This document shows positions 1 through 9,096 of a stretch of DNA of 64,000 nucleotides, one piece after another. The notes below the pieces were generated by a model. The model saw nothing but the letters and a program-made list of their open reading frames with translations, did no database searches and was not told the origin of the DNA. This DNA is from Shewanella cyperi (GTDB lineage: Bacteria > Pseudomonadota > Gammaproteobacteria > Enterobacterales > Shewanellaceae). The position numbers and the translations under genes were made by a program. The first letter of the stretch is position 1. Each line of letters starts with the position of its first letter. The stretch lies in contig NZ_CP071501.1 of the NCBI RefSeq assembly GCF_017354985.1, positions 1,879,501 through 1,943,500 on the forward strand. The letters run 5' to 3'.

Positions 1-2235
1 GTGACCGATATAGCTGATGTAGCACTGGCGTCTGGCGGACAACAGCGCCTCGAGGAACAGGTATCTGTCATCCAGACGGCGGGAGCGGTCGCCCCGTCTG
101 GGGCCAAGCTGGGCCATCAGATCGAATCCCACGGGATGCTGCACTCTGGGATACAGGCCATCGTTCATGCCGAGCAGGCACACCACCTGGAAGGGAATGG
201 AGCGCATCGGCATCAGGGTACAGAAATTGACCGCACCGGAGAGGAATCTTTGTCCTACTCGTGACTGACCCAGCTCAGAGCGGAAGTACTGGGCCATGAC
301 CGCCAATGGCAGCTCCTGGTCAAAACCACTGCCGCTGAGGTTGTCCGAGAGCTTACCCAGGCATTCACGGATGAGCTGCAGATCGTCGCGGCTGTCGTCG
401 CTGTCCTGGTACAGTTGCTCCAACAATCCGGCCAGCAGCGCAAGACGCTCTGGCGCCCTGGCTTGCTTGGCCATGGACAGGCGGAATTCGTCGAGCATCT
501 CGATAAAGTCCAAAAGCTTACCGAGCGCCTGTGCCTGCTGGCCTTCTATGCCGGACATGGGCAGATTGCCCAGATACAGCTCGCTGTCATCGCCCAGTGC
601 GTAGCCCAGGATAAGGCGGCGTACCCCGAAGGCCCATGAATGCTTGTCAAAGGCCGGCAGCGCCAGGCGCTCACGACTGGCACCGTCGCGCCCCCAGCGT
701 ACCCCGGCATCGCGCAACCATTGGCGAATTCGTGCCAGTTCATCCTCATCCAGACGCCACCTGGCCATCACCGCCGGCACTTCCAGCATCCCAAGAATAT
801 CCGACAGACCAAAACGGCTGTTATCCAGGTCCAGGGCGGTCAAAAAGCTGTTGACCAGGGGGGATTCTTCGCGGGCGCCCCTGTCGGCAATGGCGTAGGG
901 AATGGCGTGATCGCCGCGGCGGGAGGAAAAGACCGCATCTATGTAGGGAGCGTAGGCGGCGACATCCGGCAGCATCACCACTATGTCCTTGGGCGTTAAG
1001 CCTTCATCGGTGGCTAAGAGTGCCAGCAAATGATCATGCAGGGTTTCCACTTCCCTGAGGGGACTGTGGCAACTGCGGATGCAAAGGGAGCTGTCATCCG
1101 GGCGCAAGGGCCGGCGTTTGGCGGCCTGCTGGTACAGGTGCAGATCCGGCCCCAGCGGTTCATCGTCCAGAATTTGCATCTCCAGAATGTCCTGTTGCAG
1201 CAGGTGCAACAGGCAATCCTGACCCGGTTCCACATAGAGGGCTTCATCCGTATCCAGGTGTTGCTCCGGCAAGCTGAGGATAAGATCGAGCAGCTCGCGG
1301 CCCATTTTGCCGTTGGCCGCCAACAGCGGGTTGCCCACCTCCAGACTGTCTTCCCAATGCTCGGGCAAGAGTTTGTTTTCGCCGTATTTCAGCGCCAGAC
1401 GGGCCCGCTGACGCGGATCCACTATATCGCCCCAGTATTGGCGACAGGGACTGAGATTAAACATCAGCACATCTATGCGCCCGGCAAGGGCGTGCAGCAC
1501 CTCCAATGTTTGGGGCGCCATTGAGGAGATGCCAAAGACAAACAGCCGCTTGGGCAGTCCGGCCAGGGAGGTATTGGGATCGGCGAGGGCCTCCAGCAGA
1601 CTCTGATGCAGATTGGCCCTGTGCCAGCGACTTTGGCGCAGGTGCTTATTGTTGAAGGCCTGTAATTGGCGCCACAGCGCCGGTTGCCACAGGGCGCTTT
1701 GCGGCAGGGACTTGCCATCGGGCAACGGATTATCCTGGCCACTTTCCCAGGCCAGGATCCAGTCCGGGCGGTACACCAGATATTGGTCAAAGATGTCGGC
1801 GATGCGCCCCGCCAGTTGATACAGCTTGAGCGGCTGGCTTGTTTGCTCAGTGGCCTTATCCTGCGTATCCGCTGCGGCCAAATAGTGCCCGAGGGGTTGG
1901 TATAAACCCTGGGTGTCGGCATCCAACAACCCCGGCAGCAATTGCATCAGCTTCCAGGTCATGGCCTCCTTGGTGAAGGCGTTGTCCATGGGTACCCCGG
2001 GCAGCAGGGTATGGCACAGTGACCAAATGAAACTCGAAGGCAGGGGAAAGGCCAGCGCCGCCGCTATGCCATTGTGGGCCGCCAGTTCCAATCTGAGCCA
2101 GGTGGCCATACCCGGGCTTTGCACCAGGATCTGCTCTTCGCCAAGGGGGGGGCTGCCGGGGGCTGGGAAGCGCACCAGATCCGCAAGCCGCGAAGACAGC
2201 ACTTCCATCTGGTTGGATTGAATGAGTCTGAACAT
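1..2235 (-). CDS. recC: RecBCD enzyme subunit RecC (3' end missing)
   Basis: The gene enters from the left edge and reads leftward from ATG at 2235; 745 codons are present against about 1120 in E. coli RecC, so the C-terminal third lies outside the window. The frame is open throughout. The N-terminus (MFRLIQSN) and the segment LYQLAGRIADIFDQYLVYRP followed by WILAWE are typical of RecC, as is a later stretch ending in LLGMNDGLYPR. In the RecBCD helicase-nuclease, RecC holds the complex together and recognises Chi; its helicase-like fold lacks ATPase motifs. Cytoplasmic, double-strand break repair. recB and recD are not visible here. Only about 85 bp separate its start from the end of the upstream transglutaminase gene, so co-transcription from the moxR operon is possible but not shown. 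Confidence 0.95.
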   Translation of the reverse strand, partial: MFRLIQSNQMEVLSSRLADLVRFPAPGSPPLGEEQILVQSPGMATWLRLELAAHNGIAAALAFPLPSSFIWSLCHTLLPGVPMDNAFTKEAMTWKLMQLLPGLLDADTQGLYQPLGHYLAAADTQDKATEQTSQPLKLYQLAGRIADIFDQYLVYRPDWILAWESGQDNPLPDGKSLPQSALWQPALWRQLQAFNNKHLRQSRWHRANLHQSLLEALADPNTSLAGLPKRLFVFGISSMAPQTLEVLHALAGRIDVLMFNLSPCRQYWGDIVDPRQRARLALKYGENKLLPEHWEDSLEVGNPLLAANGKMGRELLDLILSLPEQHLDTDEALYVEPGQDCLLHLLQQDILEMQILDDEPLGPDLHLYQQAAKRRPLRPDDSSLCIRSCHSPLREVETLHDHLLALLATDEGLTPKDIVVMLPDVAAYAPYIDAVFSSRRGDHAIPYAIADRGAREESPLVNSFLTALDLDNSRFGLSDILGMLEVPAVMARWRLDEDELARIRQWLRDAGVRWGRDGASRERLALPAFDKHSWAFGVRRLILGYALGDDSELYLGNLPMSGIEGQQAQALGKLLDFIEMLDEFRLSMAKQARAPERLALLAGLLEQLYQDSDDSRDDLQLIRECLGKLSDNLSGSGFDQELPLAVMAQYFRSELGQSRVGQRFLSGAVNFCTLMPMRSIPFQVVCLLGMNDGLYPRVQHPVGFDLMAQLGPRRGDRSRRLDDRYLFLEALLSARRQCYISYIGH

Positions 2236-2319
2236 AAGCCCCGGCCAGTGAGATAAAAAATTTGAAAAATCATTCTAAGTGACTGACTTAACGCATTCAA
2301 CCGCCGCGCAAAGCCTGGC

Positions 2320-4338
2320 TCAGGAATTGAGCTGTGCGTTTCTGAGCAGCAGCCGCAGCCGCCGGGTGTCACGTTTGAGTTTGCGCAGTGATTGATGGTA
2401 TCCCCGCGGCAGTGCCGGGCCGTATCTGAGCCTCAGGAACAACTGCTGCCAGGCTTTGAGATCGTCGGCCATCGACGGGAAGGCGCTGATGGCCCGATCG
2501 CAATAGTCACGCGGCCCTTCGCCCTGGCTCCGTTTCAGTCCCCGCTTAGCCAGGCTCTGCTCCAACGCAGTAAAGGCGGCCAGCAGAGGGTCTTTCTTCT
2601 TTGGCTGGCGCAGCAGTCCGGCCTGCCAGGCCACCAACAGCAAAATACCGCCCAGCCCTATCAATACCAGCAATGCCAGGCGGGCAATGGAAAAACCGCC
2701 CAGCAGGTTGGACAGCAATTGCCGCTGACGATCACCGTCAAAACCCAGTACCCACAGGCTCCAGTAGTAATCCAGGCTGGCCATCCTCAGCCTTAATTCA
2801 TTGAGCCAGGGATACTGCTTCAGATTCAACGGACTCAGGGGAGAATTTTGCAGATAGGCCTCATCCGGGTTGAATGTGGCGTCAAAGCCATCAAGGATCC
2901 GTGACGGCGCTATCATGGCGGTGGGATCCAGCCGCTGCCAACCACGGCCCTCAAGCCAAACTTCAACCCAGGCATGGGCCATATACTGATAGACGCTGAG
3001 ATAACCGCCGACACTGTTGAACTCACCGCCCTGATAGCCCGTGACCATGCGGGCAGGAATACCTGTAGCCCGGGCCAGAAACACCAATGCGGAGGCATAA
3101 TGGGCGCAAAACCCGCGCCGGGTGTTGAACAGGAAATCATCTATCTGTTCTTCGCCCAGGGTGGGTGGAGTCAGGGTGTAAAAAAAGGCTTCCTTGTTGA
3201 ACAGGTTCATCATGGCGTCAAGCCTGGCGTTTGGGGCCGGATACTGTTCCTGAAATTGCTGCGCCAATGCCAATGTGCGGGGATTGCTGTCTTGTGGCAG
3301 GGCAAGGTTACGCTGCTTCACCCCAAGACCCAAGCGCGGATCCATGGCGGCAGTGGCCACTGAACTGACTTGATAATGGAAGCGTCCCTCCAGGGAACGG
3401 TGGGCATAGAGGCTGAAGTCCGGCAGGTTGCTGACGCCCTGGGTTGGGGAATAGGCTACATCCAGGCCGAAAAGCCAATGCTCGCGGCTCGCCTCGGCAA
3501 TGATCTCATAATCCAGGCTTGTGCCCTTGTTGGCTTCGCGAAGGGGCGGCAGGAAGGGGGCATCCTTTTGCAACTTTCTGGCTTCCGGTGCCAGGCGCCA
3601 TTGGCGGCCATCGTAGTTTTCCAGTACCAGGGCTCGCCAGTAAAGCTGCGGGTTGGCCGGGATCTGGCCCTCAAAGGTTGCCCGGAACGCCAGGGCATCG
3701 GATTTGGTTAACTTGGCGATGTCGCCGGGATTGACTGTGTCGCTGAGGCCGGTTTGGCCGGTTTTTAACTGTGGTACCAGCCACAGGGGAGCGAGTCGGG
3801 GCAGTACCAGAAACAACAACAGTGCCAGCGGCAGGCTTTGCAGCAGCATTTTGAATGCCAGTGGTTCCCTGAGACTCAAGCGGTTGTGATACAAGGTCAG
3901 CAGCACCGAAGTGTTGACCCCGGTTAGCATTAGGATAAAGGCGGCATTCAGTATGCTTTGACTGTCAATGAAATTGAGCGCAATCAGAAAATAACCGGCA
4001 AGTACCACCACGCGGACATCGCGACGATTACGAATTTCTATAAATTTCAGTGAATAACCCAGCAACAGCAGATTAATCAGTGCATTGAGCAGGCCGATTT
4101 CTTTCGCGATAAGCCCCAGGGTTACAGCGGAGCCTATCCCCAGGGTGGTTACCAGGGCTCGGGGGGGCTTGGCGACCTTGCCAAGATAAATTCCCAGACG
4201 CCAGATAAAGCAAATGGCACAGATCCCCAGGCTCCAGGGGGTGGCATTATCTACCAGTGGCAGCAGCAAACCAATCTGGGCCACCAACAACCAACGCAGG
4301 CTGTGTCTGGCTATGACTTCCGTGCCCAGGGTTTTCAT
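2320..4338 (-). CDS. DUF3488/TgpA-type membrane transglutaminase
   Basis: 672 aa. About six hydrophobic helices fill the first 200 residues, followed by a periplasmic transglutaminase core and another membrane helix near 550-572 with a cytoplasmic tail. The catalytic triad can be read directly: Cys411 in GFCAHYAS, His455 in HAWVEV and Asp471 in RLDPTA, so it should be active, unlike the degenerate relative at 58.6-60.1 kb. The family (TgpA in Pseudomonas) is a periplasmic transglutaminase-like enzyme whose natural substrate is not settled. It is the third gene of a moxR-DUF58-transglutaminase operon and its ATG overlaps the DUF58 stop by 4 bp, implying translational coupling. Confidence 0.92.
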   Translation of the reverse strand: MKTLGTEVIARHSLRWLLVAQIGLLLPLVDNATPWSLGICAICFIWRLGIYLGKVAKPPRALVTTLGIGSAVTLGLIAKEIGLLNALINLLLLGYSLKFIEIRNRRDVRVVVLAGYFLIALNFIDSQSILNAAFILMLTGVNTSVLLTLYHNRLSLREPLAFKMLLQSLPLALLLFLVLPRLAPLWLVPQLKTGQTGLSDTVNPGDIAKLTKSDALAFRATFEGQIPANPQLYWRALVLENYDGRQWRLAPEARKLQKDAPFLPPLREANKGTSLDYEIIAEASREHWLFGLDVAYSPTQGVSNLPDFSLYAHRSLEGRFHYQVSSVATAAMDPRLGLGVKQRNLALPQDSNPRTLALAQQFQEQYPAPNARLDAMMNLFNKEAFFYTLTPPTLGEEQIDDFLFNTRRGFCAHYASALVFLARATGIPARMVTGYQGGEFNSVGGYLSVYQYMAHAWVEVWLEGRGWQRLDPTAMIAPSRILDGFDATFNPDEAYLQNSPLSPLNLKQYPWLNELRLRMASLDYYWSLWVLGFDGDRQRQLLSNLLGGFSIARLALLVLIGLGGILLLVAWQAGLLRQPKKKDPLLAAFTALEQSLAKRGLKRSQGEGPRDYCDRAISAFPSMADDLKAWQQLFLRLRYGPALPRGYHQSLRKLKRDTRRLRLLLRNAQLNS

Positions 4339-5291
4339 GGCCGCTCCGGATAAAGGGCTATGGTCAATTGGCAGCCGATCCTGTGTTGCTCTCCCAGAGC
4401 CGGCTCCAGCACTGTGTCACCCAGACGAAGGCCGAAAATTTGCTTGCTCCGGGTCAGTTCATCTACCTGCCAGGCCAACTGGGACAGGGCCGTTTCCAAT
4501 GGCTCGTTGGCAGGAAGCGCCAGCCATTGGGGCAGGCCCTGGGGCTCGGCAAAATCCTTGCTTAACATGCCCCGTCCCTGGGCCAACTGTTTCCAGGCTA
4601 CCCGTTGCAGTGACTCGCCCGGAACATAGCTGCGCAGCCCGGCAAACTCGTCCACGCCCGCCACGTGCTTTCCAAGGTCACTGCTGCTTGAGGCATCGCT
4701 GTCGGCACCCAGATGCACAGGAGCGGGCAGTGGCGAGGCAAACACCGGATGCGCTACGTCCATATCAAGCCAGGACCAGGTACGCAGCAGCCCCAGGGGA
4801 TAGCGGGATTCCACCAGCAGTCGTCCGGGAAGCAGCAGGCCGCGCTTGCGGGTTTTGACCGGCACCAATACTTTTTGGGGCTCTTTGCCGCAATCGCACA
4901 CCACCACCTCATTGCCGGGATAGCTCAGGTTGACGGCCATGGCACCATGGGACGACGTCAGCTCCATGGGCAGGGCCAGGGTTTCGCCGGCATAGATGTG
5001 TGGCGGTGGTAATCGGCTCAGGTTAAGCCCGGCAAGATTGCGAAAGCTGTAGATAATGCAGCTTAAAAACAGGCTCAACAGCACCAGGGCCAGGCCAATC
5101 ACCAGATTGTTTTGATAGTTGGTACCAAACAGGTAAAGCAGCAATACCAAGCCCAACCAGGCGAAGCCGAAACCGCTGGGGAAGATAAAGATGCTTTTAT
5201 GGGACAGCTCCTGACTGCTGGCCGGTGGCAGACGCCGGTCAAGGAATGCATCGAATCGGCGCCGTAAGCGCTCCGGTACGCTGAGTGCCAT
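4335..5291 (-). CDS. DUF58 domain membrane protein
   Basis: 318 aa. Two adjacent hydrophobic helices occupy about residues 33-82. The later part carries the DUF58 signature, a GES-x-QRVAWKQLAQG stretch near residue 225 that corresponds to the family's conserved aspartate/arginine-tryptophan-lysine motif. DUF58 proteins are regularly encoded between a MoxR ATPase and a transglutaminase or von Willebrand A protein, and are thought to be membrane partners of the MoxR chaperone; no biochemical activity is established. Here it lies 2 bp after the moxR stop and overlaps the transglutaminase gene by 4 bp, so the three proteins are very likely made together. Confidence 0.9.
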   Translation of the reverse strand: MALSVPERLRRRFDAFLDRRLPPASSQELSHKSIFIFPSGFGFAWLGLVLLLYLFGTNYQNNLVIGLALVLLSLFLSCIIYSFRNLAGLNLSRLPPPHIYAGETLALPMELTSSHGAMAVNLSYPGNEVVVCDCGKEPQKVLVPVKTRKRGLLLPGRLLVESRYPLGLLRTWSWLDMDVAHPVFASPLPAPVHLGADSDASSSSDLGKHVAGVDEFAGLRSYVPGESLQRVAWKQLAQGRGMLSKDFAEPQGLPQWLALPANEPLETALSQLAWQVDELTRSKQIFGLRLGDTVLEPALGEQHRIGCQLTIALYPERP

Positions 5292-5293
5292 GG

Positions 5294-6220
5294 CTAGCCT
5301 ATGGGATTAACCTGGGACAACAGGGTTTCGGCCAAGGTCTGGCCCTGCAATTGACTGCTGGCGCGGATCCTGTGTTGGGCTACAGCGACAAACACCGCCT
5401 GAACATCTTCGGGTACCAAATAATGGCGGCCATCGAGGAAGGCCCAGGCCTTGGCGGCCTGCAACAGCGCCTTGGTGGCCCTGGGTGACAGGCCATAACC
5501 TTCGCTGTGACTTCTCGATGCTGTTACCAGTGCCAAAATGTAGTTGAGCAGGGCATCGGAGGCACTGACCTCATCCACCGCCTGTTGCAGACTGACCAGG
5601 CTGCTGGGGCTGATGCACTGCACCAGTTTGTCCTGGGCTATCTGGGTTTGGCGCAACATGGCCATTTCTGCTTCCTTGGCGGGGTAACCGATGGAAATGC
5701 GCATCATGAATCTATCGAGTTGGGACTCCGGCAGCGGAAAGGTTCCCGATTGTTCGGTAGGGTTTTGGGTGGCTATCACGAAAAAGGGGCGGGGCAGGAA
5801 ATGGGTGTTGCCATCCACTGTGATTTGACCTTCGGCCATGGCTTCAAGCAGGGCACTTTGGGTCTTGGGACTGGCGCGGTTAATTTCATCGGCCAACACC
5901 ATTTGCCGGAAAACCGGGCCGGGATGAAAGACGAATTGATTTTCCTGTTTGTCGAAAATGGAGACCCCGAGAATGTCCGCCGGCAACATGTCGCTGGTGA
6001 ACTGGATCCTCTGGTAGCTGAGCCCCAGGCTGATGGCCATGGCATGGGACAGGCTGGTTTTGCCCATGCCGGGAAGATCTTCGATAAGCAGATGGCCTCG
6101 GGCGAGAATGCAGGCAAGTGCCAGGCGAATTTGCTCTGCCTTGCCCAGCAGTACCTTGTTGAGTTGATCCTTGATGGCCTGAATTTCGAGATGTGCTGTA
6201 CCGCTTTGCCGATCGGCCAT
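5294..6220 (-). CDS. MoxR family AAA+ ATPase
   Basis: 308 aa from ATG 6220, chosen because a strong GGAGGAG ribosome site lies just upstream; the frame stays open a further 22 codons without a better signal. Walker A is DLPGMGKTS, Walker B is VLADEINRAS, and sensor-1 is FFVIATQNP. MoxR ATPases are cytoplasmic chaperone-like machines that mature or activate partner proteins, usually together with a DUF58 or vWA protein encoded next door, as here. First gene of the three-gene moxR-DUF58-transglutaminase operon. The complex's target is unknown; the adjacent membrane transglutaminase is the obvious candidate. Confidence 0.93.
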   Translation of the reverse strand: MADRQSGTAHLEIQAIKDQLNKVLLGKAEQIRLALACILARGHLLIEDLPGMGKTSLSHAMAISLGLSYQRIQFTSDMLPADILGVSIFDKQENQFVFHPGPVFRQMVLADEINRASPKTQSALLEAMAEGQITVDGNTHFLPRPFFVIATQNPTEQSGTFPLPESQLDRFMMRISIGYPAKEAEMAMLRQTQIAQDKLVQCISPSSLVSLQQAVDEVSASDALLNYILALVTASRSHSEGYGLSPRATKALLQAAKAWAFLDGRHYLVPEDVQAVFVAVAQHRIRASSQLQGQTLAETLLSQVNPIG

Positions 6221-6290
6221 AATAAACTCCTCCAGACTGGTCTTTCTATCCTCTGGCAAAATCGCTGCCGATGCAAACCCGGCCAAACAA

Positions 6291-7004
6291 TTAATCCGGC
6301 TGGGCCTGGAAATTCAGCTCCAGCGGCGTATCCGGAATTTGCCTGATAAATCGCTCACGGAACAGGAATCCCTGCACCATATCGAGTCCCAATCTGCGCG
6401 CCAGAGTCAGCTGTTCCTGGGTTTCAATGCCTTCCAGTACTGTGTTTTTGCCGGTTTCCCTGGCAAAGCCCAGCAGATGCTCAAGTAATGTACGCTGACA
6501 GTCGTCCTGCAGCAGATCCAGCCAGTGACGATCGAACTTGATGCAATCAACCTGTGCCAGCAAAGGCAGACTGAGCAGGGCATGGGGCGCACCGGCGTCA
6601 TCCAATGCCACTCTGATGCCGTGATGCTGAAGCCTGTGCGCCAACTCAGTGGCTATCACAGCGTCATTGATGCAGGTATTTTCAATCAGCTCTATGGTGA
6701 TATTGCCGCGCTGTGCCAGCGCCTCGAACCAGTCATCATCCAGTCCCTGCAGGCTGTGGGGATCGATATTGAGAAACAGCTTGTCAGCATGGGGGGCGTG
6801 CCTGAGTTGGCAGGCTTTGGCGGCCAGCTCAACCCTGGCCAGTTGCGCAGGATTGTGGTGCAGCCGTTCAAACAGGCTGTTGGGGGCCACAGCCTGACCC
6901 TCAAGGGTTTGAAAACGCGCCAGCGCTTCATAGCCAAGGGTATCGCCGCTGATGGTATCCACCAGCGCCTGATATTCGCATCCCATCAATAGCCTGGTTT
7001 TCAT
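6291..7004 (-). CDS. Stand-alone EAL domain protein (c-di-GMP phosphodiesterase)
   Basis: 237 aa, an EAL domain with nothing else attached and no membrane segment. Recognisable motifs in order: YEALARF (the EAL glutamate), FLNID, IELIE, LDDAGAP (in place of the usual DDFGTG), IKFDRHW, LEGIET and QGFLF. The metal- and substrate-binding acidic residues, the lysine and the final glutamine are all present, so c-di-GMP hydrolysis to pGpG is plausible; the DDAGAP loop is unusual and could lower activity. Lies about 70 bp upstream of moxR on the same strand, but spacing does not prove co-transcription. Partner or input domain not visible. Confidence 0.88.
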   Translation of the reverse strand: MKTRLLMGCEYQALVDTISGDTLGYEALARFQTLEGQAVAPNSLFERLHHNPAQLARVELAAKACQLRHAPHADKLFLNIDPHSLQGLDDDWFEALAQRGNITIELIENTCINDAVIATELAHRLQHHGIRVALDDAGAPHALLSLPLLAQVDCIKFDRHWLDLLQDDCQRTLLEHLLGFARETGKNTVLEGIETQEQLTLARRLGLDMVQGFLFRERFIRQIPDTPLELNFQAQPD

Positions 7005-7102
7005 CGCCGCATTCCAATTTTATCGTGTAAATGCTAATTATTCGCATTTACTCGAGAAGATCAATCGCCCCGGCACTAACAGGCGAAAGAAACAGCGTAC
7101 TG

Positions 7103-9013
7103 TCAGTAGCCGGATTGCAATTCCACCGAGTTGAACAGGGGCGTGTCTTTACCGCTGCGATGCTGATATATCATCCTGTAACTGAATACCGCCTGGACAT
7201 ATTCCCGGGTTTCCCTGAACGGAATCGACTCGATAAAGGCCATGGGATCCAGTTCCCCCTTGGTGCGCTTGCGCCAGGCATCCACCCGCTCAGGGCCGGC
7301 ATTATAGGCCGCAGTCGCAAAAATTCGGTTATTCTTGTATCGCTTCAGCAGGCTGTTGTAATAGGCGCTGCCAAGGGCAATGTTGGTGGACGGATCGTCC
7401 AGTTGCTCAATCCGTTGATATGGGACGTTATGGCGTTTGGCCGTTTGCTTGGCGGTGGCCGGCATCAGCTGCATCAAGCCACGGGCACCCACGGAGGAGC
7501 TTGCCAAGGGGTAAAAGGCACTTTCCCGACGGGCTATGGCCATCAGTTCGGCTGCGTCCACCCCCAGACCTTTGGCATGGCGCTCGAAATGCTTCAGTTC
7601 GGCCGCGGGGAAGCGCATGGCCATATCGTCCCAGAGTTTGGCCTGGATAGAGGCATCCACCGCCAGGAAATCCCAGCCTCGGTCCATGGCCAGGCGTCCA
7701 AAATGGCCCTGGCGTTCCCGTGATTGACGGCCAAGCAACGACAGCCATTCACTGCGGGCATCCTGCAGGCGGCCGAGCGCCAGTAATTCGGTGATCCTGG
7801 CGAGCGCCGGCGTCGCCTCCAACGCCGCCCCCGGTTCTGCCGTCGCTGTGGGGATATCTTCCAGGTTAACGTTTTGGTTCAGCAATGCGGCTGCCTGGAA
7901 ACCATAAAAGCTGCGTTGCTTCACCAGTTCCGACAGCAGCCGCTTTGATTCGGTTTTATCTTCGGTATTGACGGCAAGCCAGTACTGCCAGCGGGGCTCG
8001 GCGGCACCTTCACTGCTCAGCAGGGGTAAAAAGCGTTTCAGGGCTTCGGGATCATTGTCCCTCAATGCCCAGCGCAGGCGCATTTCCACCAGATCGTCGG
8101 AAACCAGCTGCGGCAACAGGGCATCGGCGAAGCTTTGCAGCTCCTGCTCCTGACGCAGCAAAATGCGCCTGCTTAAATGGCGCTGCAGTTGGCGACTGGT
8201 GAGCGGATTGAAGCGCTTGGCCTTGTCGTAGCGCTGAAACAGAGACACGGCTTCCTTGAGATCCCGGTATGACAGGCGCCTGAGTCCGGCCGCAACCATA
8301 TCCGCCATCACCGGAGCCTTGTCTTGCCAGCGTTCCAGGTGCCGCAAGTTGCGCGGATCCCGGTAGATATCCAGCAAGCGTTGGGCTTCCTTGTGGTATT
8401 TGGTGACCTTTTTTGCCAGGAAGGCCAACAAGGAGCCTTCATCTGCCTCAAAGGCCAGAAACATGCGTGACCAGATCAGTTCCTGGGTGCGGTGGCCGGC
8501 TTTTACCCAGGCGGTAAACAGGGGATCGCATTCCTTGGGACGGGAATAGCCATAAAGCCACAGCTCCTTGGCCCCCTGGAATGCCAACTGCTTGTCGCCC
8601 TGGTGCAATTGGGCCTGATAGAAATAACACTGCAGCACCAGATCTTTGGGCTGGGTGGGGCTCATAGCCAAAAAGTCCTGCCAGCGATCTTCTTTGCCGG
8701 CCCTGCGCAGGTACCTGTGGCGGGCACGGGCCAAAAGCGGAGTGTCCTTGACCAGCTCCAGCTCTGGGCCGAGCTTGGTGGCGGGCAGTTGTAACCAGTG
8801 GTCAACCCTGGCGTTATAGTCGAGATAAATCGCCAGGGGGTAGCTGTCCAGCTTTTGCCGCAGCCGCTGGTAGTCCTGTCTTTTCCCTGCAACCAAGGCT
8901 CTTTCGGCGGCAAGAAAATCGGTTTGTTGCTGGGTCAGCTGCGCTGCCTGTGTGGTTGTGGCGGGCGCGGCCAGTGCCAGGGTGATCAGTATGCCAAAAA
9001 ACTGCTTCAGCAT
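7103..9013 (-). CDS. slt: Soluble lytic murein transglycosylase Slt70
   Basis: 636 aa with an N-terminal signal peptide (MLKQFFGILITLALAAPAT...AQAAQ), then a long helical superhelix (the doughnut of Slt70) and a C-terminal lysozyme-like SLT domain. The catalytic glutamate is Glu497 in IARRESAFYP, followed by GARGLMQLMPATA and later AYNAGPERV. Slt cleaves the glycan strand of peptidoglycan with formation of 1,6-anhydro-MurNAc, acting in the periplasm. Length matches E. coli Slt (about 645 aa). Monocistronic by appearance: 84 bp after rmuC on the same strand, separated by a hairpin at 9048-9066. Confidence 0.95.
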   Translation of the reverse strand: MLKQFFGILITLALAAPATTTQAAQLTQQQTDFLAAERALVAGKRQDYQRLRQKLDSYPLAIYLDYNARVDHWLQLPATKLGPELELVKDTPLLARARHRYLRRAGKEDRWQDFLAMSPTQPKDLVLQCYFYQAQLHQGDKQLAFQGAKELWLYGYSRPKECDPLFTAWVKAGHRTQELIWSRMFLAFEADEGSLLAFLAKKVTKYHKEAQRLLDIYRDPRNLRHLERWQDKAPVMADMVAAGLRRLSYRDLKEAVSLFQRYDKAKRFNPLTSRQLQRHLSRRILLRQEQELQSFADALLPQLVSDDLVEMRLRWALRDNDPEALKRFLPLLSSEGAAEPRWQYWLAVNTEDKTESKRLLSELVKQRSFYGFQAAALLNQNVNLEDIPTATAEPGAALEATPALARITELLALGRLQDARSEWLSLLGRQSRERQGHFGRLAMDRGWDFLAVDASIQAKLWDDMAMRFPAAELKHFERHAKGLGVDAAELMAIARRESAFYPLASSSVGARGLMQLMPATAKQTAKRHNVPYQRIEQLDDPSTNIALGSAYYNSLLKRYKNNRIFATAAYNAGPERVDAWRKRTKGELDPMAFIESIPFRETREYVQAVFSYRMIYQHRSGKDTPLFNSVELQSGY

Positions 9014-9047
9014 GATGGGACTTTCTCCCGTAGTAGTGCCTTTAAGT

Positions 9048-9066
9048 GCCCGCCGGATGAGCGGGC
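9048..9066. terminator. GC-rich hairpin between rmuC and slt
   Basis: Perfect 6-bp GC stem (GCCCGC/GCGGGC) with a 7-nt loop, 30 bp past the rmuC stop. On the minus strand it lacks a clean T-run (ACTTAAAG follows), so it is a weak or Rho-assisted terminator at best. Confidence 0.35.
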
Positions 9067-9096
9067 GTTCCGATTTTGCGGCTTTCTGGCAACTAA

